59,480 nt of DNA from assembly GCF_900176645.1 (NCBI RefSeq), contig NZ_FXAN01000053.1:1-59480 (forward strand), given 5' to 3'. Positions 43,728 to 49,863 of the stretch are shown one piece after another. Under the pieces are notes generated by a model. That model saw only the letters and a program-made list of their open reading frames with translations. It made no database searches and was not told the origin of the DNA. Every line of letters starts with the position of its first letter. Within the stretch, counting starts at the first letter, position 1. Made by a program: the position numbers and the translations under genes. This DNA is from Burkholderia singularis. GTDB taxonomy: Bacteria; Pseudomonadota; Gammaproteobacteria; Burkholderiales; Burkholderiaceae.

Positions 43728-44093
43728 TTGAATTCGTTAGCCACTGGACTTTTGGGTGGAATCATCGGATCTGCCATCACCGCACTCGTCGCCCTGTACA
43801 ACAGTCACCGTCAACGACGCACGGAAATGGACGCGAGAGTACTCGGGGCGGCTTTCGAGTTCGCCGCCATAGAGTGGCGCGGACACATCGACAAATCCAT
43901 CAGCACGGGCAATGGCTCCGTTCCGCCACCCGATACATTCCTTGTCCGCGCCATTGAAATCGCGAGGCTGGCCCACACCGGGAAAAACATCACCGCCACG
44001 GATATTCAGCGCATTAACGAGCGATCGGACAAGCTCACTGCAGAACTCTTCGCGCTCCAGCATGGCTCGGGGAGCCGAAGCAAACATGGCTGA
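43728..44093 (+). CDS. Membrane-anchored phage protein (121 aa)
   Basis: The TTG start is preceded by GGGGATT. The N-terminal helix (LATGLLGGIIGSAITALVAL) is followed by a charged turn (YNSHRQRRTEMDAR) and a helical cytoplasmic part (TFLVRAIEIARLAHTGKNIT; INERSDKLTAELFALQHGSG). This is a single-pass inner-membrane topology. No family is recognised. A minus-strand open frame with a strong ribosome site covers almost the same bases (see findings). Confidence 0.65.
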   Translation: MNSLATGLLGGIIGSAITALVALYNSHRQRRTEMDARVLGAAFEFAAIEWRGHIDKSISTGNGSVPPPDTFLVRAIEIARLAHTGKNITATDIQRINERSDKLTAELFALQHGSGSRSKHG

Positions 44094-44146
44094 TCCGGGA
44101 TGGAAATCCGCGCTCATGCAACCTCCTTCCTATATGGGTAATCCTC

Positions 44147-44632
44147 ATGAAACTTAACCGCGAATACCAAAAAGAAGTCTTGACCGAGCTTGCTGAGATC
44201 TACCCGCATTTCGGAAACGCCGAACACGTTGGCGATGTATCCGATGAAATTCGCGCAGCAAACCTCTACTACTTGGCAGAGCACGGACTAATCACTGAGT
44301 CCGCCCAACTCAGCGTCGATAATTTGGTCTCGTATCGACCGGCTCAGATCACAAAGGATGGGATGGACTTCCTTGCGCAAGATGGGGGTCTGTCCGCGAT
44401 CCTCGGCGTCGTCACCATCAAACTGCACGAAGACACAATCAAGTCGCTGATCGAAACCAAAATCATGGAATCCGATCTACCTGCCGCCGATAAGCCTCGA
44501 TTCGTTGATGCGCTTCGATCGCTGCCTGCCGACGCCACAAAACACCTAACGATGAAACTACTGGACTTGGCCTTGGACCACGCGCCGACCGCACTTCACG
44601 CAGTACAAACGGCACTTCACATCGGCCCCTGA
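44147..44632 (+). CDS. Hypothetical phage protein (161 aa)
   Basis: The protein (MKLNREYQKEVLTELAEIYP; DEIRAANLYYLAEHGLITES; AQITKDGMDFLAQDGGLSAI; VVTIKLHEDTIKSLIETKIM) looks like a winged-helix N-terminal half with a helical C-terminal half. It recurs as a stand-alone gene in phage immunity regions. A DNA- or RNA-binding role is possible but unproven. No good ribosome site precedes the ATG. Confidence 0.78.
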   Translation: MKLNREYQKEVLTELAEIYPHFGNAEHVGDVSDEIRAANLYYLAEHGLITESAQLSVDNLVSYRPAQITKDGMDFLAQDGGLSAILGVVTIKLHEDTIKSLIETKIMESDLPAADKPRFVDALRSLPADATKHLTMKLLDLALDHAPTALHAVQTALHIGP

Positions 44633-44768
44633 CGGACTCAACCATGCGCTCGAATCGTCCCCAGCCAACATCTGGCCCGAGTTCAATCCAGAATTCGGGT
44701 GCGGCGGTAGATGACTCTATGACGACATACCCGTTCGCAAACACAATGGCATCGAAATTCAACTTCAT
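44463..44768 (-). CDS. Small phage protein (up to 101 aa)
   Basis: GAGGTGG precedes the start, and the N-terminal half (MKLNFDAIVFANGYVVIESS; PEFWIELGPDVGWGRFERMV) looks like a real alpha/beta protein. The C-terminal half is Arg-rich and overlaps the plus-strand gene, so only part may be functional. A GTG one codon upstream (44771) is an alternative start. No family is recognised. Confidence 0.5.
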   Translation of the reverse strand: MKLNFDAIVFANGYVVIESSTAAPEFWIELGPDVGWGRFERMVESVRGRCEVPFVLREVRSARGPRPSPVVSSLGVLWRRQAAIEAHQRIEAYRRQVDRIP

Positions 44769-44804
44769 CACGCCACCTCTTTCTGTTGAGTTAGCGGAAC
44801 ACCT

Positions 44805-45146
44805 ATGACTGAAAAATCAAACATCGGAAAAACCCTTGATGGAAGGCGTGTAGCTCAGTGCTGGTACAGCGCCGCCGAGTACAGCGAGATCAAGTCCGTC
44901 ATGGACGACGGTCACAAGCTGCCCGCCCGGTATGAAGACTGGCGGGCTGGTGCCGAGCAACGCGAAGACCAAGTGCGCCGGGCAGGTGGTACTCCCGTCC
45001 GCATTGCGTTCGATCTCGCAGAATTCCGACGCTTCTGTGCGCACTTCCGCGCTCCCCTCAATGCCGATACTCGCAGCAAGTTCGCCGCGCTCAAGTCGCA
45101 GATAGACGCAGAGGCTGGTTCCGATCCCGGCGCCGGGGTGCATTGA
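44805..45146 (+). CDS. Hypothetical phage protein (113 aa)
   Basis: The product has YSAAEYSEIKSVMDDGHKLP, ARYEDWRAGAEQREDQVRRA and IAFDLAEFRRFCAHFRAPLN, a pattern I associate with small uncharacterised phage and plasmid proteins (DDGxxLPxxYxxWxxxAE). No catalytic motif is seen. It lies tail to tail with the cro-like gene, 10 bp apart. Confidence 0.75.
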   Translation: MTEKSNIGKTLDGRRVAQCWYSAAEYSEIKSVMDDGHKLPARYEDWRAGAEQREDQVRRAGGTPVRIAFDLAEFRRFCAHFRAPLNADTRSKFAALKSQIDAEAGSDPGAGVH

Positions 45147-45156
45147 CGCCGCCATG

Positions 45157-45396
45157 TCAGGCAACCTCCTTTTGTTGTGCGAGTTCGGGCCAAACCCTTC
45201 GGACGACATCGTCTGGAAATAAATCGGAACGCGTGACCGCGCCCGCGGTTTCCCGTTCGATCGGCCAGCCGAAGGGCACCGGCACTGGTCGCTTCTTATT
45301 TGCCCAAGCACTGATATCGGATGCGTGCGCGTTGATAGCCGAAGCCAGCTTCACGAGTCTTCCGCGCTCAGTATCAAGGTAGGTTCTCAAGTCCAT
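45157..45396 (-). CDS. Cro/YdaS-like helix-turn-helix regulator
   Basis: The 79-residue protein (MDLRTYLDTERGRLVKLASA; NAHASDISAWANKKRPVPV; PFGWPIERETAGAVTRSDLF) matches the YdaS/Cro-like family: helix-turn-helix, then the PxxxxIExxTxGxVTRxDL(F/R)P motif. It should repress the repressor promoter and start the leftward early programme. The -10 box ends six bases before the ATG and no ribosome site is seen, so the mRNA is probably leaderless. Confidence 0.9.
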   Translation of the reverse strand: MDLRTYLDTERGRLVKLASAINAHASDISAWANKKRPVPVPFGWPIERETAGAVTRSDLFPDDVVRRVWPELAQQKEVA

Positions 45397-45402
45397 ACCG
45401 CG

Positions 45403-45466
45403 ACTTTAGCGAAACGCAAAAAGTTTGTCTATAGCGTTTCGCGCATATACGACTTTAGCGTTTTGC
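45403..45466. promoter_or_regulatory. Immunity switch: cro promoter and three operators
   Basis: On the minus strand TAGACA (45431-45426), a 17-bp spacer and TAAAGT (45408-45403) form a promoter reading into cro. Three copies of a 9-bp element lie at 45409 (GCGAAACGC), 45434 (GCGTTTCGC) and 45458 (GCGTTTTGC), spaced 25 and 24 bp. This is the size and spacing expected of a three-operator lambda-type switch. Confidence 0.8.
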
Positions 45467-45472
45467 TATTGA

Positions 45473-45883
45473 ATGCCCATCATGAAGGACATTGACCAAA
45501 TCCGTCGCGACAACCTCAAAATCATCGAAGCCGAAATGGGCGGCCCCGCCGCAGCCGCGGCTTCGATTGGTATGTCGCAATCGCAGTTCACGAATCTACG
45601 CGATGGTGCGAAAGACTCGAAGACCGGGCGAGCCCGTGGCATGCGCACGGCAACAGCCCGGAAAATTGAAGAAAATGCAAAGAAACCGCTCGGGTGGCTC
45701 GATACCGATCATTCCGCAAGCGCACCAATCGCACAAAATCCCGCCGCTCCGGCTGGATGGGATCGTTTGAATGAAGGTCAACGCGCACAAGTTGAGTCAT
45801 TCATTGGCTGGCTACTTTCGCAACCAACCACGCCGAAAACTGACTTTCCATTAGGAAGCAAACGATTCGGCAAGGGCGGCTAG
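45473..45883 (+). CDS. CI-like prophage repressor without peptidase domain
   Basis: The 136-residue protein has an N-terminal helix-turn-helix (IRRDNLKIIEAEMGGPAAAA; ASIGMSQSQFTNLRDGAKDS) and a short helical tail (LNEGQRAQVESFIGWLLSQP). It lacks the S24 LexA/CI peptidase domain, so it cannot cleave itself after RecA activation. It diverges from cro over the three operators. No ribosome site precedes ATG 45473 or 45482; the message may be leaderless like lambda CI from PRM. Confidence 0.85.
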   Translation: MPIMKDIDQIRRDNLKIIEAEMGGPAAAAASIGMSQSQFTNLRDGAKDSKTGRARGMRTATARKIEENAKKPLGWLDTDHSASAPIAQNPAAPAGWDRLNEGQRAQVESFIGWLLSQPTTPKTDFPLGSKRFGKGG

Positions 45884-46141
45884 CGGCGTTTCATTCGTGA
45901 CGCGCTTGGGCTCAAGGAAAGAATCTGGGAACAACCAATCGCGCGTAAGCAACAAGCCCAACCCATCATCGGCCACACCAATTACGGCGCCCCCATCAAG
46001 AACACACTCCCAGCGACCGTCGTAGTGAAGTTGCACCACCTCTACGGTACGCCCCACTAGCGCGTCATTTGGCGAGAAAATCACCTTCGCTTCGTCACCC
46101 GGCTTGCATCGCAATCCACCACTATTTACTTTATCGAACAC
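45851..46141 (-). CDS. SOS-regulated phage protein, candidate antirepressor
   Basis: The GTG at 46141 has GAGGG seven bases upstream; a GTG at 46162 lacks one. The 96-residue product (FDKVNSGGLRCKPGDEAKVI; VGRTVEVVQLHYDGRWECVL; GLGLLLTRDWLFPDSFLEPK) is a small beta-rich protein with no recognised family. Its promoter contains a LexA box, and it runs convergently into the repressor gene with a 33-bp overlap. Since the repressor has no peptidase domain, a LexA-controlled antirepressor like Tum of phage 186 is an attractive but unproven role. Confidence 0.75.
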   Translation of the reverse strand: MFDKVNSGGLRCKPGDEAKVIFSPNDALVGRTVEVVQLHYDGRWECVLDGGAVIGVADDGLGLLLTRDWLFPDSFLEPKRVTNETPLAALAESFAS

Positions 46142-46163
46142 CGTGGCCCTCGCTATTGACACT

Positions 46164-46193
46164 AATTATCTGTATATACATACAGTCTAGCCA
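46164..46193 (-). promoter_or_regulatory. LexA (SOS) box within a promoter
   Basis: CTGTATATACATACAG at 46170-46185 is a perfect CTGT-N8-ACAG SOS box. On the minus strand it sits in the spacer between a -35-like TTGGCT and a -10-like GATAAT (46169-46164), 28 bp upstream of the GTG at 46141. LexA bound here would block the promoter until DNA damage. Confidence 0.82.
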
Positions 46194-46386
46194 ATATTTC
46201 CGTTCTCTTTCAACCCTGTTATCTATGACAGGTAAGTGTTTAATTAATATGAGGAATTTGTAATCAGAAGCTAGAATCGGCGGGGCCAGATATAATCGCG
46301 CGACCGCGCAGTCGCAGTGATAAGCGCGAGATGCCGCTATGAACGGCGAACCGCGAGCCGGGATCGCGGAACTGAGAGACCACAAA

Positions 46387-46581
46387 ATGAAAAAGATAAT
46401 TGCAATTTTGCTTTGCGTCGCGATCGCAGCGCCCACTATCGCCCTCGCCAACCACTCAGTTCGGCCGTCCCGACGCCCTTCCCTCTGCGTTCAGCCACTC
46501 GAAGATTGTGATCATGTCGTAGGGCGTTATGGCTCGCTCCAGGTAAACTTTGTAGCACAGGTGATCCACCGGGATTTTTAG
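46387..46581 (+). CDS. Small secreted protein (64 aa)
   Basis: MKKIIAILLCVAIAAPTIAL followed by AN is a clear Sec signal peptide with a likely cleavage after Ala. The mature part is about 42 residues with two Cys (RPSLCVQPLEDCDHVVGRYG) that could form a disulphide in the periplasm. It overlaps the lipoprotein gene on the other strand by 4 bp tail to tail. It is probably a lysogenic-conversion or exclusion peptide; no family is recognised. Confidence 0.65.
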   Translation: MKKIIAILLCVAIAAPTIALANHSVRPSRRPSLCVQPLEDCDHVVGRYGSLQVNFVAQVIHRDF

Positions 46582-46916
46582 TCGCGAGCCGCGCGAACGC
46601 CAGATTCAACAATACCGCTTCCATTGACCTGGCAGGCGACCTCGTACTTCAACTCAAGGCCCAACCCGTTTTTCGCTGTGAAGGTTGAGGCCGCGATCAC
46701 GCTGCCATCCGGCTGCTCAGCAACCCGCGTCCCCAAGAGAGAAAAGCTAACCGTGCTCGGATGGGTGGCTTGGGACCGAGCATAGTCTTGGCACAAGGTA
46801 ATTGCCCGAACGTCCCTCTCGCGCAGCGCCCGCTTCATCAAATCATCTTCTTTATCGCCGCATGCAGTGAGCATGCCCCCCGCAATGATCGCGACTGCGA
46901 TCCAGTATTTGTTCAT
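46578..46916 (-). CDS. Prophage lipoprotein (112 aa)
   Basis: MNKYWIAVAIIAGGMLTACG is a lipoprotein signal with lipobox L-T-A-C. The mature protein (KEDDLMKRALRERDVRAITL; TVSFSLLGTRVAEQPDGSVI; ELKYEVACQVNGSGIVESG) resembles small phage lipoproteins with a conserved pair of Cys. Asp after the acylated Cys is absent (Gly-Asp), so its final location is uncertain, probably outer membrane. It may be a superinfection-exclusion lipoprotein expressed from the prophage. Confidence 0.8.
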   Translation of the reverse strand: MNKYWIAVAIIAGGMLTACGDKEDDLMKRALRERDVRAITLCQDYARSQATHPSTVSFSLLGTRVAEQPDGSVIAASTFTAKNGLGLELKYEVACQVNGSGIVESGVRAARD

Positions 46917-47115
46917 TTTCTAGTCTCTCTTGCTCGCCCCGACTTTCTTCTGCACGGATTTGCCGACACCACTGTTGATTTCCACCGAGTCTTAACCCAC
47001 CGATTTCATCTAAATCTGCCCCACCCCGAAACAGCCTAGTACATCTATTCCGGTGCGGATACCTGTCCATGATGCAATCAAGCATGCCAGCATATCGACC
47101 CGAACGGAAGAATCC

Positions 47116-47139
47116 GCCCGCCACAGGCGGGCTTTTTTT
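47116..47139 (+). terminator. Intrinsic terminator upstream of the second promoter
   Basis: GCCCGCC and GGCGGGC flank a 3-nt loop and are followed by seven T on the plus strand. It isolates the promoter at 47.2 kb from upstream plus-strand transcription. Confidence 0.9.
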
Positions 47140-47203
47140 CGTCTGCACCCATCTCGATCGTCGCAAGCGAGCCAAAAGCAATACAAAAATTTCGCCAATT
47201 TTC

Positions 47204-47243
47204 GCGTTTCGCTATAGACAAACTTTTCGCGTTTCGCTAAAGT
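47204..47243 (+). promoter_or_regulatory. Second repressor-controlled promoter, inverted copy of the cro promoter
   Basis: TAGACA (47215-47220), a 17-bp spacer and TAAAGT (47238-47243) repeat the cro promoter almost base for base in the opposite orientation. GCGTTTCGC operators lie at 47204 and 47229, 25 bp apart. It should drive the plus-strand block that starts at 47.3 kb and be silenced by the same repressor. Confidence 0.8.
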
Positions 47244-47309
47244 TTCTCTCAACGCAGCCCAGATCGCTGCGCCACCGCCCCGGCGAGGGGCGGCAACGTG
47301 GAGCTAAGA

Positions 47310-47585
47310 ATGGACCAGCAGAACTGGGAACTAGTCTCGATCGCGTGCGGCAATCGGCTCATCAAGGCCAAGTACAGTGAGGGTCGCCTTGCGGGATTCG
47401 TCACCAGCATAAAGCAGGATGACAAGTTCACCCGATTTAGCCATTCGCGAATGGCTTGCCGATCACCTTGTCGGCCTTGCGGGGTTTATCAATCAACGAG
47501 ATATGAGTTTCCCGACTATCGAGATCAGGGTTGTCAATGTTCAAGGCATCGGGGAAAGCGGATGCGGGACGCAGAACGACGTTGA
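47310..47585 (+). CDS. Possible small early protein (91 aa)
   Basis: It is the first frame downstream of the 47.2-kb promoter, with GGAG seven bases before the ATG. The N-terminal half (MDQQNWELVSIACGNRLIKA; SEGRLAGFVTSIKQDDKFTR) looks like a small beta protein. The second half overlaps a minus-strand gene and is Arg/Cys-rich and less convincing. It may be a degraded or shortened gene. Confidence 0.45.
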   Translation: MDQQNWELVSIACGNRLIKAKYSEGRLAGFVTSIKQDDKFTRFSHSRMACRSPCRPCGVYQSTRYEFPDYRDQGCQCSRHRGKRMRDAERR

Positions 47586-47658
47586 ATGTCCGACCATCGA
47601 CAGTGCAAGTGAAGCGATCCCTGTCAGGTCCAAAAACGCGAGCACAACGGATGTTCAT
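47437..47658 (-). CDS. Hypothetical phage protein (73 aa)
   Basis: AAGGAGA precedes the ATG at 47658. The product (MNIRCARVFGPDRDRFTCTV; GRTFNVVLRPASAFPDALNI) is a compact beta-rich sequence, better than the opposing frame over the same bases. No family is recognised. It would be transcribed towards the 47.2-kb promoter. Confidence 0.6.
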   Translation of the reverse strand: MNIRCARVFGPDRDRFTCTVDGRTFNVVLRPASAFPDALNIDNPDLDSRETHISLIDKPRKADKVIGKPFANG

Positions 47659-47748
47659 TTTGATTTTGGTCTCCTTGGTTCGTTTGCGAAGCCGGGAAGA
47701 AAATTTATTTTCTACTTCCCGTCCTGACCGTATCACGAAGCTAAGTTT

Positions 47749-48162
47749 TCAACCCTGAGTGGGGGCGCCTGAAGTCGGCGCGGCGACTCTAAATAGCCCG
47801 TATTGGTCTCCTTCAGTGAGTTGGTAAGAGCAGGCGTCCCCACTGAGTGCTGATTGAAATACCAAGCGCATCGGCGCGCCCCTCGAATGAGGGTGTTCTT
47901 TAACCCGACTGGAAGATGAATAGGTGCTCGGCACCCAGCCCTTGGCCTGCGCGGCTGAATGTAAAAGCGCAGAAATGACGGCCAGATGAGCTGTTTCCGC
48001 AAGGCGCCCAGCGATGAGTGGCGTGGTAACTCGTCGCGACCGCCCCCGATCCGGAGCTGGTCCGGCCAGGAGTCGCCGGACGGGGGCGTTAAACAATGTT
48101 CTCAAGAGCGCGCATTCGGCTGCGGCATCGACCGCTCCGATCAACCTACCTGCAAGCCTCAC
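47749..48162 (-). CDS. Hypothetical protein (137 aa), uncertain
   Basis: GTG start. The frame runs MRLAGRLIGAVDAAAECALL, through LLAGPAPDRGRSRRVTTPLI and LVFQSALSGDACSYQLTEGD to TSGAPTQG. The last third looks protein-like, the first two-thirds less so. It has a loose resemblance in layout to Ash/Icd-type phage leader proteins, but I would not assign it. The stretch around 48030-48090 contains GC-rich inverted segments that could be RNA structure. Confidence 0.4.
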   Translation of the reverse strand: MRLAGRLIGAVDAAAECALLRTLFNAPVRRLLAGPAPDRGRSRRVTTPLIAGRLAETAHLAVISALLHSAAQAKGWVPSTYSSSSRVKEHPHSRGAPMRLVFQSALSGDACSYQLTEGDQYGLFRVAAPTSGAPTQG

Positions 48163-48291
48163 TGATTGCTGAGTGCGCGCCCTTGAGGGTTTCGACAGCG
48201 TTGATCGGACGGCATTGATTCAGTGTCGTTCGTTGAGCGTTGTTTAAGTTTCGGATTCCTAATCACAGAACCAATTCGAAGGGAAACGACT

Positions 48292-48492
48292 ATGCAAAAG
48301 AAAGACTACTGGCGCGATGAAATGAGTGAAGACGATGCGCGCAACCTGCTCGGTTCGGACCATTTCGATTGGGCGTTGGACAAAGGCGTCGGGTATTGCG
48401 CCGGCCGCGCGTCTGGATATTGGTACGCGAACGAACCTGAGCATTACGCGGCATATCGCACGGCGGAGCGTATTGCCCGCGCTTCCGCCTAA
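48292..48492 (+). CDS. Small phage protein (66 aa)
   Basis: AAGGGA precedes the ATG. The product (MQKKDYWRDEMSEDDARNLL; GSDHFDWALDKGVGYCAGRA; EPEHYAAYRTAERIARASA) is acidic with aromatic residues and looks folded. No family is recognised. It opens the series of closely packed plus-strand genes running to 49.6 kb. Confidence 0.75.
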   Translation: MQKKDYWRDEMSEDDARNLLGSDHFDWALDKGVGYCAGRASGYWYANEPEHYAAYRTAERIARASA

Positions 48493-48532
48493 CAACCGCT
48501 CCCGCTACACGACCAATCCAACGGGAAACATC

Positions 48533-48655
48533 GTGAGCCAAACAGCACGCGACCTGATTGAACTGCGCCGCGACGATCCAGCGTCGCCCGAGTTGCGCCG
48601 CCTGGCGCTAAACCTTATCGCGCCAGGCGTTGCGAGTGTGCTCGGCGGCCTCTGA
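48533..48655 (+). CDS. Very small phage protein (40 aa)
   Basis: GTG start with GGGA eight bases upstream: SQTARDLIELRRDDPASPEL then RRLALNLIAPGVASVLGGL. It forms one or two helices. It sits between two better supported genes on the same strand. Function is unknown. Confidence 0.55.
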   Translation: MSQTARDLIELRRDDPASPELRRLALNLIAPGVASVLGGL

Positions 48656-48710
48656 ATCTACCCTCGAATCTGCATAGACCAAATTATCCGAGGGCAACAG
48701 GAACCTAAAA

Positions 48711-49034
48711 ATGAATGTGATTAAGCACACGCCGGCGCAGTTCGAAGCGGTGCGCACGGCCATTACCAAATCGCTGGGGGAAGCCTACGACTGCACTCGA
48801 ATCTGGTCAGCATGGAGCAACGGAACAATGCGACCGGCCGATTTTCGACTCGTCGCTAAAGACGATGCGCGCGTCGACGAAATCACAATGGCTGCACTCA
48901 ATGCATCCAGGGTCGGTGAAGTCACGCATGTTCTCCATGCAGTCGTCTCGAAAGTGGTGCTGACGACGGGCATGCGTGAAGTTGTCGACGCAGTGCTCGC
49001 AAAGGCCGGCTGGCGTACACGGGGGCAATCATGA
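48711..49034 (+). CDS. Hypothetical phage protein (107 aa)
   Basis: AGGAA precedes the ATG by seven bases. The product has MNVIKHTPAQFEAVRTAITK, RIWSAWSNGTMRPADFRLVA and a helical C-terminus (VVDAVLAKAGWRTRGQS). It is of mixed alpha/beta character and probably cytoplasmic. The stop overlaps the next start (ATGA). No family is recognised. Confidence 0.8.
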   Translation: MNVIKHTPAQFEAVRTAITKSLGEAYDCTRIWSAWSNGTMRPADFRLVAKDDARVDEITMAALNASRVGEVTHVLHAVVSKVVLTTGMREVVDAVLAKAGWRTRGQS

Positions 49035-49195
49035 TGCGCATCGCGAACGATAACGCACTGCTCGCTCGCTGTAGTCGCGCCCACGGTCGCGCCGCTCGTG
49101 CGTGCGGCATGGCTTTCGTCTACGGTGTAGCCGCTGGCTGTATCTGGTTTCTCTGTACCGCCTATCGCGCTGGAGTGATTCGATGGAATTTTTGA
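49031..49195 (+). CDS. Small single-pass membrane protein (54 aa)
   Basis: The start overlaps the previous stop (ATGA). The protein has a basic N-terminus (MMRIANDNALLARCSRAHGR) and a hydrophobic helix (GMAFVYGVAAGCIWFLCTAY). It overlaps the following gene by 13 bp. The pattern of tiny coupled membrane proteins is common in phage early operons; function is unknown. Confidence 0.68.
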   Translation: MMRIANDNALLARCSRAHGRAARACGMAFVYGVAAGCIWFLCTAYRAGVIRWNF

Positions 49196-49305
49196 AAATC
49201 TGGCTCGGTGCCTTCGCGGCAGTTGTGCTCTTTCTCGGAATTTTGGCAATCCAGCGGGATCACGCCGAGAAGCTTGAGCGCGTAACAATTGGTCACTGCA
49301 CATAA
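49183..49305 (+). CDS. Very small membrane protein (40 aa)
   Basis: MEFLKIWLGAFAAVVLFLGI then LAIQRDHAEKLERVTIGHCT: one transmembrane helix and a charged tail, read in a different frame from the overlapping upstream gene. No ribosome site of its own stands out except a GGAG 12 bases upstream, so coupling is likely. Confidence 0.6.
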   Translation: MEFLKIWLGAFAAVVLFLGILAIQRDHAEKLERVTIGHCT

Positions 49306-49369
49306 TTCCGAACTATCCCACCTTTCATATATTGATTTATATGATAAGCATTCCTTAATAGGAGTGATC

Positions 49370-49579
49370 ATGTCACGCAAGAAATTGACGGATGAAGAGC
49401 GCGCACAGCGGCGCGAGGCTCGTCTCGCAAAGGCCCGTGAGGTGCGCGAAGAGAAACGTCGCGAACAAGAACAACTCAAGAAAGTGATCCGCAGCGAAAT
49501 AACTGCACTCGGCAGCGTTATCCCCCCCATGTGCGGGAAGGTGATGTTCATACCGTGCGCACGTGGAAAAACGCGTTAG
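49370..49579 (+). CDS. Small highly charged coiled-coil protein (69 aa)
   Basis: TAGGAG precedes the ATG. Residues 1-45 are almost entirely charged (MSRKKLTDEERAQRREARLA; REVREEKRREQEQLKKVIRS) and predicted helical; the end is hydrophobic with two Cys (IPPMCGKVMFIPCARGKTR). It may bind nucleic acid. No family is recognised. Confidence 0.65.
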   Translation: MSRKKLTDEERAQRREARLAKAREVREEKRREQEQLKKVIRSEITALGSVIPPMCGKVMFIPCARGKTR

Positions 49580-49680
49580 ACAGGGCTCTTCATGCGTCGG
49601 AGCGACATCTTATTTCCGTCGAGCGCCTACAGGCCGCACGGGACGAATTAAGAATTGCTGCCCACTTGTAACCCCCTCTC

Positions 49681-49725
49681 AGCGTCGCGCGCAATAGTGG
49701 CCCTCGGATAGCGCGACGCTTTTTA
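49681..49725 (+). terminator. Terminator after the small-gene block
   Basis: AGCGTCGCGC (49681-49690) pairs exactly with GCGCGACGCT (49711-49720), followed by five T with the 20-nt loop between. It closes the first part of the plus-strand transcription unit. Confidence 0.85.
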
Positions 49726-49755
49726 TGGGCGGCTCGTAAAGCGCCCATTTTTTTG
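49725..49755 (+). terminator. Second terminator in tandem
   Basis: TGGGCG and CGCCCA around a GCTCGTAAAG loop are followed by six or more T. With the preceding hairpin it forms a double terminator upstream of the DUF1566 cassettes, which therefore need their own promoter or antitermination. Confidence 0.75.
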
Positions 49756-49863
49756 AATCGCCGATTGTTGTTGCCGCGCGGTTTCCTGGCTCTTCCGCGC
49801 GGAACTTTGAAGGCGCAACCCGTATAACGCGCTGCTTTTTAAATTTATTCAATGGATCAAACC

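Larger units (their letters stand above)
46917..47309. other. Intergenic region with terminator and promoter
   Basis: I see no supported gene here. The stretch contains the intrinsic terminator at 47116-47139 and the second repressor-controlled promoter at 47204-47243. The first 150 bases hold short frames only. Confidence 0.5.

Noticed and set aside
43737..44117. Minus-strand 126-residue gene with a perfect ribosome site
   Set aside because: The protein has no folded character beyond the first residues and the plus-strand membrane protein over the same bases is more convincing. Kept only as a finding on antisense translation starts.
44817..45155. Minus-strand 112-residue gene directly after cro
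   Set aside because: It has a good ribosome site, but the opposing plus-strand frame matches a recognisable phage protein pattern; not annotated as a gene.
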